Shown: piece after piece, positions 28,651 through 35,772 of the stretch
How the letters are laid out: each line of letters opens with the position of its first letter
Position numbering within the stretch: position 1 is the stretch's first letter
Source of the DNA: Propionispora vibrioides
GTDB taxonomy: Bacteria > Bacillota > Negativicutes > Propionisporales > Propionisporaceae
Direction of reading: 5' to 3'
Length of the DNA: 64,000 bases
Assembly (NCBI RefSeq): GCF_900110485.1
Contig: NZ_FODY01000027.1
Location: 1-64,000, forward strand
Made by a program: the position numbers and the translations under genes
Notes under the pieces: generated by a model
Seen by the model: the letters and a program-made list of their open reading frames with translations, nothing else
What the model was told of the DNA's origin: nothing
Databases searched by the model: none

Positions 28651-28763
28651 TAGTGTTATTGTAATATGGGATAGGAGTGATATAATAAAAATATGTAATT
28701 TATGGAAACCACTTTTGGGGATCTTTTCTTCTGACAAATTATTTATTTAAGAGGGGACACATG

Positions 28764-29192
28764 ATGAACATAACTGAAATAGAAACACAATATCAAAATT
28801 ATGCAGCATCTGGCACCTCCAGAACAAAGAGCAGTAGTAGTGAAGGCACATTTGATTCATTCCAAAAAGAGATTGTGAATTGGCAAAAACGAATAAAGGA
28901 AGCTATTGATAAAGAACAGGAAAACGACAGCAATGGCAGTATTCTGATGTCGGAAAAGCAATGGCGCAATCTAATGAAAAAAGTGGACAATGCGATCGAT
29001 ACCTCGAAAGACAATAAAAAAGAGCAGGAACAAGAAGAAAAAAAACAGTTAGAAGAGAGAAATTTGATCCGAAAAGATACGGTAGCTGCCAGTTTCCAAA
29101 CGAATAAAGCCAACCTTCAATTTTTTGGTCCAAAGTTAGTTCAAACATCCTGCTATACTGCTTTTCATCCTGAAAGCAGGAAAAGAGATTAA
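28764..29192 (+). CDS. Hypothetical protein, Lys/Glu-rich
   Basis: About 142 residues; ATG 28764 is seven bases from GAGGGG and the preceding ATG 28761 is also possible. It is hydrophilic, with a Ser-rich N-terminus and two helical parts (FQKEIVNWQKRIKEAI and MSEKQWRNLMKKVDNAI) joined to a long charged segment (KKEQEQEEKKQLEER) likely to be coiled coil. No family recognised. It is flanked on both sides by REP-like repeats, and its last residues border repeat sequence, so its native end may be altered. Confidence 0.5.
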   Translation: MNITEIETQYQNYAASGTSRTKSSSSEGTFDSFQKEIVNWQKRIKEAIDKEQENDSNGSILMSEKQWRNLMKKVDNAIDTSKDNKKEQEQEEKKQLEERNLIRKDTVAASFQTNKANLQFFGPKLVQTSCYTAFHPESRKRD

Positions 29193-29243
29193 GCCCAAAA
29201 CATCTCGCAAACGAATGGGCGAGTAAAAGAAATCGAACACAAC

Positions 29244-29311
29244 AAGACAGGGGACGCAACAAGACAGGGGACGGAGGAAGTGTCTTATAGGACGGAATCA
29301 CCGTCCCTTAG
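29244..29311. repeat. REP-like palindrome (GGGGACGG...CCGTCCC)
   Basis: A tandem GACAGGGGACG precedes a long imperfect inverted repeat GGGGACGG-aggaagtgtcttatag...-CCGTCCC. The same sequence recurs at 34613-34665. Such elements accompany RAYT transposases, and a RAYT remnant lies at 48517. Confidence 0.7.
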
Positions 29312-29395
29312 ATCCTTTAGCAGGGGTTTCTGATTTAGGAGCAAAAATAATATTTATTCCGAATTAATTTCAAAGGCTAAATGCACAAAGTTCAG
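29312..29395. repeat. Dispersed repeat TTTAGCAGGGGTTTC...
   Basis: One of four copies in the window (29.31, 30.60, 31.50 and 49.04 kb) of a roughly 70-bp AT-rich sequence with the core TTTAGCAGGGGTTTCYTGAT and a following ATAATATTATATTCC. Function unknown. Confidence 0.6.
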
Positions 29396-29507
29396 ATGGG
29401 ATGGCTGTCAGATATCAAATAAGTAAAAACTTACGCAATCATTCAATTGTAACAAATTTTCTGTTTGAGAATTTACTACCTAAATGTGGCCTTCTGTTTT
29501 ACCTATT

Positions 29508-29536
29508 ACATGGGGACAATGAATTTGTCCCCATGT
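29508..29536. repeat. Perfect GGGGAC palindrome
   Basis: A 12-bp perfect stem ACATGGGGACAA/TTGTCCCCATGT with a 5-nt loop, of the same GGGGAC family as the other REP-like sites. It is 68 bp upstream of the methyltransferase gene and may also act as a terminator-like structure. Confidence 0.75.
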
Positions 29537-29603
29537 CCTTTTTGACGGTATTTTATAAATAAAAGTTAGTTTCGAAAAAGCAGGATCAATTGGAGGGAGT
29601 ATT

Positions 29604-30347
29604 TTGGACAATGAATTAAAGCACAGGCCGGTGCTGAACGAGAACTCTATTTCTTTTGAATCTTATGAAGCAATGGCGGAATATTATCTTAAATACGTTG
29701 ATACGAAACCCTTTAACGCATATTATGAAAGACCCGCCACATTATCATTACTTCCCGACGTTAAAGGAAAGATAGTTCTAGATGCCGGTTGTGCGGCGGG
29801 CTGGTATAGTAACTGGCTGTTGAAACAGGGCGCCAAGGTAATAGCAGTAGATTTTAGTCCTAATATGATCGAAATGACCAAGAAAAGGATTGGCGACAAA
29901 GCAAATATTATCAGAGCTGATCTAAATGAGCCACTAAGTTTTATCGAGGATGGATCGGTAGACGTTGTATTATCATCATTAACACTGCATTATTTAAAGC
30001 ATTGGGAAGTACCAATGGCCGAATTCAGGAGAATACTAAAACCATCCGGTTATTTTATTTTCTCAGTTCATCATCCATTCATGGATTTTACATTTTTTCA
30101 TAGAGACAATTATTTTTTAACCGAAATACTTAGTGACGAATGGGAAACTGACAAAGACAAAGTTAAGGTGCAATTTTACAGAAGACCGCTATATAAAATC
30201 GTTTCCCCAGTACTTGAAGCAGGATTTATTATTGAAAAGCTATTAGAGCCGATGCCAACAGAAAAGTTTAAAGAGTTACAACCTGAAGTATATGAAAAAC
30301 TAACTAAAAGACCGCAATTTCTTTTTATAAGAGCAAGGAAAAATTAA
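29604..30347 (+). CDS. Class I SAM-dependent methyltransferase
   Basis: A 247-residue protein starting at TTG 29604 behind GGAGGGAG. Motif I VLDAGCAAGWYSNWL (about 53-67), the acidic end of strand 2 (IAVDFSPNMIEM, about 76-87) and motif IV (VDVVLSSLTLHYL, about 111-123) are clear. These are UbiE/Methyltransf_11-like. The methyl acceptor is unknown. It is a lone gene in a repeat-rich stretch. Confidence 0.9.
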   Translation: MDNELKHRPVLNENSISFESYEAMAEYYLKYVDTKPFNAYYERPATLSLLPDVKGKIVLDAGCAAGWYSNWLLKQGAKVIAVDFSPNMIEMTKKRIGDKANIIRADLNEPLSFIEDGSVDVVLSSLTLHYLKHWEVPMAEFRRILKPSGYFIFSVHHPFMDFTFFHRDNYFLTEILSDEWETDKDKVKVQFYRRPLYKIVSPVLEAGFIIEKLLEPMPTEKFKELQPEVYEKLTKRPQFLFIRARKN

Positions 30348-30392
30348 TGCCTAACAGCTTGCCAGCGGTTCATGTGCCGTTAGTGTTGGGCA

Positions 30393-30695
30393 ATAAAGAA
30401 AATGGGGACGGTACTAACGAGTCAAATGATGCCGGTAGTGCATGGCTTTGCAAGTATCTGGTAGCAAAGTTATAAGAAATAGAAGAAAGTAAGGTAATGG
30501 CCAAGTGTTTCTTAGATGGAGTGTTAAGCAATGGCAAAAAGTCTGTAGAAATCTATTGCCATAAAATAAGTAACTTTGTAAAATAAATACAAAATTTAGT
30601 AGGGGTTTCCTGATTTAGGAGTTAAAATAATATTATATTATATTCCTTTTAGAGTATAAGTAAAGAGCAAAAAGAGCGTCCCTTTGCTTCTTACA
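30393..30695. repeat. About 300-bp dispersed repeat, copy A
   Basis: It begins ATAAAGAAAATGGGGACGG, runs through GAGTCAAATGATGCCGGTAG and the TTTAGTAGGGGTTTCCTGAT module, and ends GCGTCCCTTTGCTTC. A closely similar copy B is at 48844-49132. It has no open frame of useful length. It fills the 395-bp gap between the methyltransferase and the next gene. Confidence 0.85.
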
Positions 30696-30742
30696 AATTA
30701 TACGACTCTAAGAATTGTTACTAAGACCTTGAGGGGGGAACT

Positions 30743-31207
30743 ATGTATAATCAAATAATGAATATCCTTAAAAAAAGGTTTTGTCCGTGGTGCCTTATAA
30801 TAACGATTGTATTAAGCTATGTTATTTTTTATAAAATCTTTAAAGGTAGTATAACTATAAAGGCGATCAAAGAAATTGTAGGGTTCGAAGTGAATGGAAC
30901 AATTGGGGTATTAGCGATAATAATCGCATTAGCTTCAGGTAATTTTTCTTGTAAGAGAGAGGAGTTTAGACGACACAGCGCTTATAGATTAAAAGCAATA
31001 TACGCAGGATTCTTTACGCTAGTAAGTGCATCTATAACATACGTTTTAATTACTGTTATTTGGGGATATGATGAAAATTTTGAAGTATATAATAGTTGGC
31101 CAATATTTTTTACTACGGCAATATTTATTTATACGATGCTTACCACGTTTATATCGCTGATAAGTGTAATGGATAATGAACAGTATAAAAAATGGGGACG
31201 GTACTAA
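30743..31207 (+). CDS. Small integral membrane protein, C-terminus formed by repeat
   Basis: A 154-residue protein with ATG 30743 behind GAGGGGGG. It has four membrane spans (about 15-32, 52-68, 84-104 and 118-142) and one CPWC motif (residues 14-17) near the N-terminus. No family recognised. The last codons (KKWGRY and stop) are encoded by the GGGGACGGTACTAA repeat, so the original C-terminus was probably cut by repeat insertion. Confidence 0.6.
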   Translation: MYNQIMNILKKRFCPWCLIITIVLSYVIFYKIFKGSITIKAIKEIVGFEVNGTIGVLAIIIALASGNFSCKREEFRRHSAYRLKAIYAGFFTLVSASITYVLITVIWGYDENFEVYNSWPIFFTTAIFIYTMLTTFISLISVMDNEQYKKWGRY

Positions 31208-31257
31208 CGAGTCAGATGACGCCGGCAGTGCATGGTTTTGTAAGTATCTTGCGATAC

Positions 31258-31405
31258 GTTTCTAAACACTATAACAACCTCTTTCCTCAATAAAATAATA
31301 AAACACCTCATATTCATCTCCCTCAAGGGGCCTAACGGAATGAATAAAAGACGTTTATCCGACGGCAAATATATAGTTAGTATACCTACTTAAGTCAGTA
31401 AGTAA
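31258..31405. repeat. Decayed copy of PPOX gene 5' region
   Basis: It aligns with about 22985-23168: TTTCT-aaacac, AACAACCTC, TAAAATAATAAAAC, GGCCTAACGGAATGAATAAAAGACGTTTA and the following GGCAAAT...TTAGTATA, in the same orientation with scattered substitutions. It is therefore a duplicated fragment covering the upstream region and first codons of the PPOX flavoprotein. Confidence 0.8.
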
Positions 31406-31497
31406 AGCAAGGCTACTTGCTCCATATGAATAATTTGATAGATTATCATGACTAACAGTTACCGTAAAACAATCAAATTATGTCAATTTTATACAAA

Positions 31498-31575
31498 AAT
31501 TAGCAGGGGTTTCCTTATTTAGAATCTAAATTAGTATTATATTCCAAATGAATTTCAAAGTTTAGATGCACATAA
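31498..31575. repeat. Dispersed repeat TTAGCAGGGGTTTCC...
   Basis: Third copy of the element at 29312; its 3' half (AATTTCAAAG.TTAGATGCACA) matches that copy closely. It ends immediately before the nuclease-like gene. Confidence 0.6.
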
Positions 31576-31604
31576 ACCAAAGAATAATGAGGGAGATGGA
31601 GAAC

Positions 31605-32684
31605 ATGGATTTTATTGATCAGCTAAAACAGTTTTCTAATCGAGTATCTCAACTCAAGGATCAGATTATGACAGAAGAGGCCACTAAAACATCTATGATT
31701 ATGCCTTTCTTTCAAATTCTTGGTTATGATGTATTTAATCCTTCCGAATTTGTGCCTGAATTTACTGCAGACGTGGGCATTAAAAAGGGAGAAAAAGTTG
31801 ACTATGCCATTCTTTCTAATAACAATCCTGTCATTCTTATTGAAGCTAAATGGTGTGGCGAAAACTTAAGCAAACACGATTCACAGCTTTTTCGGTATTT
31901 TGGCACTACTTCAGCAAAGTTTGCTATATTAACCAACGGATTTATATATAAATTTTATACCGATCTTGAAAACCCTAATGTAATGGATGATAAGCCTTTT
32001 TTTGAATTTAACCTGTTGGATATTAAGGAATCCACGGTCGCAGAATTGAAAAAGTTTCATAAACAATCTTTTGATATTGATACGGTCTTTAATACCGCAT
32101 CGGAACTAAAATATGCAGGGCAGATAAGGCAGTATTTAGCGCAGCAGTTATCTGAACCGGACGATAACTTTGTAAATTTCTTATTGGGAGAAATTTATTC
32201 TGGCAGAAAAACACAAGCTATTATTGAGAAATTCCGGGGAACAGTAAAAAACTCACTCAACCAATTTGTAAGTGAAATTATGAATGACCGTATTAAGGCC
32301 GCACTGGATCAGACGCAAGCCAAAGAGTCAATAAAAGAAACTACTGAACAAGTGGCAGCTTCCGCGCAATCAATTGAAGAAGAAAAAAGCAAGATTGTTA
32401 CGACAGATGATGAATTGGAGGCTTTCTATATCATAAAAGCCATTTTGCGGTCTGTTGTAGCTCCAGCCCGGCTAGCTCATAGGGATACAGAATCCTACTT
32501 TGGTATATTGCTGGATGATAATAAATTAAAATGGATTTGTCGCCTCCAGCTTGATGGACATAAGAAGTATCTAATCATTCCTGATAAAGACAAAAAACCT
32601 GTTAAATATCCAATTGAATCAATAGACAATATATACGAGCATCAGGCGGTTCTTGAAGAGGCAGTGTGCCGGTATTTATGTTGA
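31605..32684 (+). CDS. Type I restriction HsdR N-terminal-type nuclease protein
   Basis: A 359-residue protein with start ATG 31605 (MDFIDQLKQF) after GGGAGATGGAG; earlier in-frame ATGs are possible. The N-terminal about 180 residues match the HsdR_N endonuclease fold: ATKTSMIMPFFQILGYDVFNP, then Asp in EKVDYAIL and ExK in VILIEAKW, the PD-(D/E)XK residues. A helical linker and a C-terminal domain of about 100 residues (YFGILLDDNKLKWICRLQLDG) follow. No helicase or specificity subunit is present, so it is a stand-alone nuclease, common near defence and phage genes. Two UDG-like genes follow. Confidence 0.82.
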   Translation: MDFIDQLKQFSNRVSQLKDQIMTEEATKTSMIMPFFQILGYDVFNPSEFVPEFTADVGIKKGEKVDYAILSNNNPVILIEAKWCGENLSKHDSQLFRYFGTTSAKFAILTNGFIYKFYTDLENPNVMDDKPFFEFNLLDIKESTVAELKKFHKQSFDIDTVFNTASELKYAGQIRQYLAQQLSEPDDNFVNFLLGEIYSGRKTQAIIEKFRGTVKNSLNQFVSEIMNDRIKAALDQTQAKESIKETTEQVAASAQSIEEEKSKIVTTDDELEAFYIIKAILRSVVAPARLAHRDTESYFGILLDDNKLKWICRLQLDGHKKYLIIPDKDKKPVKYPIESIDNIYEHQAVLEEAVCRYLC

Positions 32685-32710
32685 AGTTGGATAAAGTAAA
32701 GGATATCTAT

Positions 32711-33277
32711 ATGGAATTCACGGCTTGCAGGCAGTGCCGTGAATTTTCCGAGTACCATAAATTTAGTCCTAGTTGCCACGGGAGAGGCGAGCGAGGTTTG
32801 ATGATCGTGGGTGAGTCGTCGCACAAGCCGAGCATAGACGCCGGGAGGTACTACGCGAATGGGTCTGTCCGTTCCCTACTGGCAGAGGTCGTAGATCTCG
32901 AACGGGATTGCCACCTATCGGACGCAATCAAGTGTGACAAACAGTTTTGTTCAGTGAAGGGAAAGACCTTAAATAGGGTGGCTGAACGTTGCTGCACTAG
33001 GTTCCTTTCAAGAGAAATCGCCCTTTTGCAGCCAACGGCCATCGTTGCAGTTGGCCGCATCGCGTTCGAGTTCCTAACGGGGATCACCGGTGGCTATGTC
33101 AGCAGGCAGAACGACGGCAAAGGGTACTTCGTGGCTGATCACCGAATTCCCGTGCATCCGGTGATCCATCCGAGCAATGCCAACAGGATGTACGGGCGAG
33201 TACCTTGGCAGATCATCCCCTATGCCGAAAGCTTCGCTCAGATTGTTAGAGATTGCTTGACTGGCGCGGGAAATTAG
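32711..33277 (+). CDS. Divergent uracil-DNA-glycosylase-superfamily protein, FeS type
   Basis: About 188 residues from ATG 32711 after AAAGGAT. CRQC (6-9) plus two later cysteine groups (KCDKQFC and ERCC) reproduce the four-cysteine FeS pattern of family 4 UDGs. VGESSHKP stands where GEAPG is expected, and HPVIHPSNANR gives the His-Pro-Ser motif. GC is much higher than in the preceding gene, a sign of separate origin. Enzyme activity is uncertain because motif 1 differs strongly. Confidence 0.65.
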   Translation: MEFTACRQCREFSEYHKFSPSCHGRGERGLMIVGESSHKPSIDAGRYYANGSVRSLLAEVVDLERDCHLSDAIKCDKQFCSVKGKTLNRVAERCCTRFLSREIALLQPTAIVAVGRIAFEFLTGITGGYVSRQNDGKGYFVADHRIPVHPVIHPSNANRMYGRVPWQIIPYAESFAQIVRDCLTGAGN

Positions 33278-33310
33278 GAACTGGATAAATGCGTACGAGG
33301 TGATGAGGAT

Positions 33311-33913
33311 ATGAAAACCCATAGCAAGAAGGTTGCATTTGATCAACTTATGGCACAAATCCAATCGTGCGAGCGGTGTCAAAGGTTGAAAGGACGCACA
33401 AGAGTTTTTTCGCATCGAAATGGATCACTTGATGCGAGAGTTCTTTTTGTCGCGGAGGCACCTGGACGGCTCGGTGCCGATCAGACCGGCATCCCTCTTT
33501 GTGGAGATCAGACCGGCCGCAATTTTGAAATGCTCCTTGCGTCAGTAAATTGGAAGCGTGAAGACGTGTTTATTACGAATGCGATTCTTTGCAATCCCCG
33601 AGACGAGTCTGGCAATAATGACAAACCCCAGAAAGCTGAAATCTGTAACTGTGTGCGATTTCTGGAAAGAACCATTGAAATTGTTGAGCCACGTATCGTT
33701 GTGTCATTAGGGAAGCAAGCTCTCAACGCTCTCGCGGTCATTGAGCAACACCATCTCAAGCTAAGGGAAAACGTAGGACAGGACTTTGCCTGGAATGGAA
33801 TTCATCTGATGCCTTTGTACCATCCCAGCCAGCAAGTTTGCAATATCCATCGTAACTTGAAACTGCAACAAGAAGATTTTTGGCGACTCCGAGATTTGCT
33901 GGCGAGGTTTTAG
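33311..33913 (+). CDS. Family 4-like uracil-DNA glycosylase
   Basis: A 200-residue protein with ATG 33311 behind GAGGTGATGAGG. SCERCQRLKGRT holds the first two FeS cysteines; LCNPRDE and CNC hold the others. Motif 1 is VAEAPGRLGADQTGIPLCGDQTG, and the C-terminal motif is YHPSQQ. It would remove uracil from DNA. It is 34 bp after the other UDG-like gene and likely cotranscribed. Confidence 0.85.
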   Translation: MKTHSKKVAFDQLMAQIQSCERCQRLKGRTRVFSHRNGSLDARVLFVAEAPGRLGADQTGIPLCGDQTGRNFEMLLASVNWKREDVFITNAILCNPRDESGNNDKPQKAEICNCVRFLERTIEIVEPRIVVSLGKQALNALAVIEQHHLKLRENVGQDFAWNGIHLMPLYHPSQQVCNIHRNLKLQQEDFWRLRDLLARF

Positions 33914-33928
33914 GTGGATTTTGCAGAG

Positions 33929-34253
33929 CAATGGATCATCTCTACCATGTCCTTCTTTCTTTGGGACCGGACAGCTGCCTGGAAATTATCGGCCCTGATC
34001 CGGAAGTTCTAAGCGGAGTAGCCCCGGTCCTTTCAATTGAAATTCGTCAGCGTTACGGCTGGTCACTTGAGCAGATAAGGGCAGACGGCTTGCAGATTTG
34101 TTGAACAGGGCAAAACGGCAGGAACTCATTCTGCCGAGGTCATGGAGATGCGCCGGTATACTCCTGATGGTGAGCTACTTTCCTGGCATTTGACCAATCC
34201 TATGACGATAGTTGCCAATGGCATCATCTCCATCTTTATTGACTGGGGTACTG
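33929..34253 (+). pseudogene. Decayed glyoxalase-like (VOC) gene copy
   Basis: It matches parts of the intact gene at 10913-11548: TTTCTTTGGGACCGGACAGC, GAAATTATCGGCCCTGATCC, CCTGGCATTTGACCAATCC and CTTTATTGACTGGGG. It has an internal deletion near its start, frameshifts, and a missing 3' third. It is in the same orientation and is not expected to be functional. Confidence 0.88.
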
Positions 34254-34365
34254 AATTTTTTTCAGAAATTGAGCTTGCGTGAGCTTTACTGTGATAATTT
34301 AGTTTGATAACTATGCAAACCAGGGGGGCATTACACCAGTTGTTAATCGATTAGACATATTAGGG

Positions 34366-34406
34366 ACTATGAACCTGTCCCCTTGTCCCTATCCCCTTGT
34401 CCCTAG
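34366..34406. repeat. GGGAC/GTCCC repeat cluster
   Basis: GGGACtatgaaccTGTCCCC followed by CTTGTCCC-tat-CCCCTTGTCCC lies just before the truncated ATPase gene. It belongs to the same REP-like family as 29244 and 34613. The 200-bp gap from 34257 holds no other feature. Confidence 0.55.
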
Positions 34407-34455
34407 ATTGAGTACAGCCATCATTAGAAAAATTTTAAAGGCTAAAGGTGAGAGT

Positions 34456-34641
34456 ATGAAATTTGAATCTATTTCAATTAAAAACTTTAGAAATTTTGAT
34501 GAAATCAAAGTCGAATTAGCCAATAAGAATATTTTTTTTGGATTGAATGATGTTGGAAAAACAAATTTTTTATATGCATTACGATATATTTTTGATAAAG
34601 ATGTTCGTGAAAGACAGGGGGACGGAGGAAGTATCTTATAG
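34456..34641 (+). pseudogene. N-terminal stub of an OLD/RecF-like ATPase
   Basis: ATG 34456 follows AAAGGTGAG. The first ~50 residues (MKFESISIKNFRNFDEIKVE then GLNDVGKTNFLYALRYIFD) give the N-terminal strand and Walker A of OLD-family ATP-dependent nucleases or RecF-like ATPases. The frame then enters the GGGGGACGG palindrome and stops after about 62 residues, while such proteins are 400-700 residues. It is a cut gene, probably once a defence nuclease. Confidence 0.8.
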
Positions 34642-34665
34642 GACATAACCACCGTCCCCTTGTCC
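34613..34665. repeat. REP-like palindrome disrupting the ATPase gene
   Basis: GACA-GGGGGACGG ... CCGTCCCC-TTGTC with the inner sequence aggaagtatcttatag, nearly the same as at 29244. The left side is the cut ATPase gene and the right side is the cutC fragment, so the repeat sits exactly at a rearrangement joint. Confidence 0.8.
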
Positions 34666-34666
34666 T

Positions 34667-34838
34667 GCGTATCTTGGTAGGCGGCGGGCTAACCTTGGAA
34701 AACATCGAACGGGTTATGGCTGAAACCGGGGCGTCGGAATTTCATTTTGGAACGGCGATTCGTGAGAACCGTTCCGTTTTGGGGGAAATCAATGAAAAGA
34801 AACTAGCCTCGCTTGTTAAGATTTTAAGGCTAAGGTGA
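34667..34838 (+). pseudogene. 3' fragment of a second cutC
   Basis: It matches the last third of cutC (8959-9137): VLVGGGLTFENIERVMAETGA and FHFGTAIR are still readable, with a short deletion before the stop. It joins directly to metallophosphoesterase copy 2, in the same order as at 8.4-9.9 kb. The 5' two thirds are missing at the repeat joint. Confidence 0.9.
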
Positions 34839-34843
34839 TTTTT

Positions 34844-35524
34844 ATGATATTCATTACCGGTGATACCCACGGCGGTATCGACATGAAAAAACTTGCATCA
34901 AGCAACTTTGCCGCAGGGAAAAACCTTACGAAAGATGATTATGTGATCATTTGCGGAGACTTTGGCTGCATCTGGAACGGCAGCCGGGAAGAGGCGTGGC
35001 TGCTCAAATGGTACGAAGATAAACCTTGGACTACTCTGTTCGTCGATGGCAATCACGAAAACTTTGATATGCTGTATGATTTTCCTGTCGAAGAGTGGAA
35101 TGGCGGCAAAGTACATAAAATTAACGGGTCGGTTCTCCATCTGCTGCGTGGACAAGTATTCAGTCTTGATGGGGTAAAGTTTTTTACCTTCGGCGGCGCA
35201 ATGTCTACCGATAAGATCTTTCGCCGCGAGCATATTAGCTGGTGGCCGCAGGAGATACCAAACCGTGAGGAGGAGGAAGAAGCCATTCTTAATCTTGCCA
35301 AGCATAATTTCGCAGTAGATTACATCGTTACCCATACGGCTCCCACAGCCATCGTGGAATATTTAAACAGATTCGACAGGCTGCGCGATCCTACCAGCGG
35401 AATGCTGGATAAATTTGTTCCTATTCTGCAGTTCAAGCATTGGTACTTTGGCCACTTCCATACGAACCGGCAGATCCATGATCAATACACCTGTCTTTAT
35501 AACGACATAATCAGACTGATATAG
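34844..35524 (+). CDS. Calcineurin-like metallophosphoesterase (copy 2)
   Basis: A 226-residue paralogue of the protein at 9170, starting at ATG 34844 after AAGGTGA. All metal motifs are kept (GDTHGG, CGDFGC, GNHEN, THTAP, FGHFH) and most changes are conservative, so it is probably functional although it belongs to a broken duplicate of the cutC pair. It has lost a complete cutC partner, and its promoter is presumably within the flanking debris. Confidence 0.9.
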   Translation: MIFITGDTHGGIDMKKLASSNFAAGKNLTKDDYVIICGDFGCIWNGSREEAWLLKWYEDKPWTTLFVDGNHENFDMLYDFPVEEWNGGKVHKINGSVLHLLRGQVFSLDGVKFFTFGGAMSTDKIFRREHISWWPQEIPNREEEEEAILNLAKHNFAVDYIVTHTAPTAIVEYLNRFDRLRDPTSGMLDKFVPILQFKHWYFGHFHTNRQIHDQYTCLYNDIIRLI

Positions 35525-35554
35525 CCGGCACTTATAATGAGTGCCGGCTATTTT
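35523..35554 (+). terminator. Terminator after metallophosphoesterase 2
   Basis: AGCCGGCAC-ttataatga-GTGCCGGCT followed by ATTTT. A near-identical 46-bp tail occurs at 45994-46039. Confidence 0.88.
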
Positions 35555-35564
35555 GCTGCCCTGA

Positions 35565-35660
35565 ACGGGCGATAACTTGGTGGTGAAAGTCCACTACAGG
35601 CAGTAGGAACTGTTAGCAGCGGGCAAGGGTGTTCAGCGTGAGGAGGATGAAATAGAAAGG
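35565..35660 (+). mobile_element. Probable group II intron 5' fragment
   Basis: AACTTGGTGGTGAAAGTCCACTAC and GCAGCGGGCAAGGGTGTTCAGCGTGAGGAGG resemble the domain I region of bacterial group II introns as I remember them. There is no reverse transcriptase and no domain V was found. It is a short stub next to a transposase fragment. Confidence 0.45.
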
Positions 35661-35726
35661 ATGGCTGATTTAAAACGAGTGTATGGCGTGCCGACCATGG
35701 ATGAGGCGGAACATCAGTTTGCATGA
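35661..35726 (+). pseudogene. Transposase fragment (IS256-like)
   Basis: Twenty-one codons MADLKRVYGVPTMDEAEHQF(A) then stop resemble the ADLKxVY segment that precedes the C-terminal part of IS256-family transposases; the IS256 derivative at 59.5-60.0 kb has VLADLKPVYTAAAD there. It is only a remnant. Confidence 0.5.
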
Positions 35727-35772
35727 CACTCCACTTTCATGGTGAATACCTTTTTAGTGAATTAGGGATTTG

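Noticed and set aside
35565-35726. Active group II intron or IS256
   Set aside because: Only about 100 bp and 66 bp of each are present; no reverse transcriptase, domain V or transposase core.
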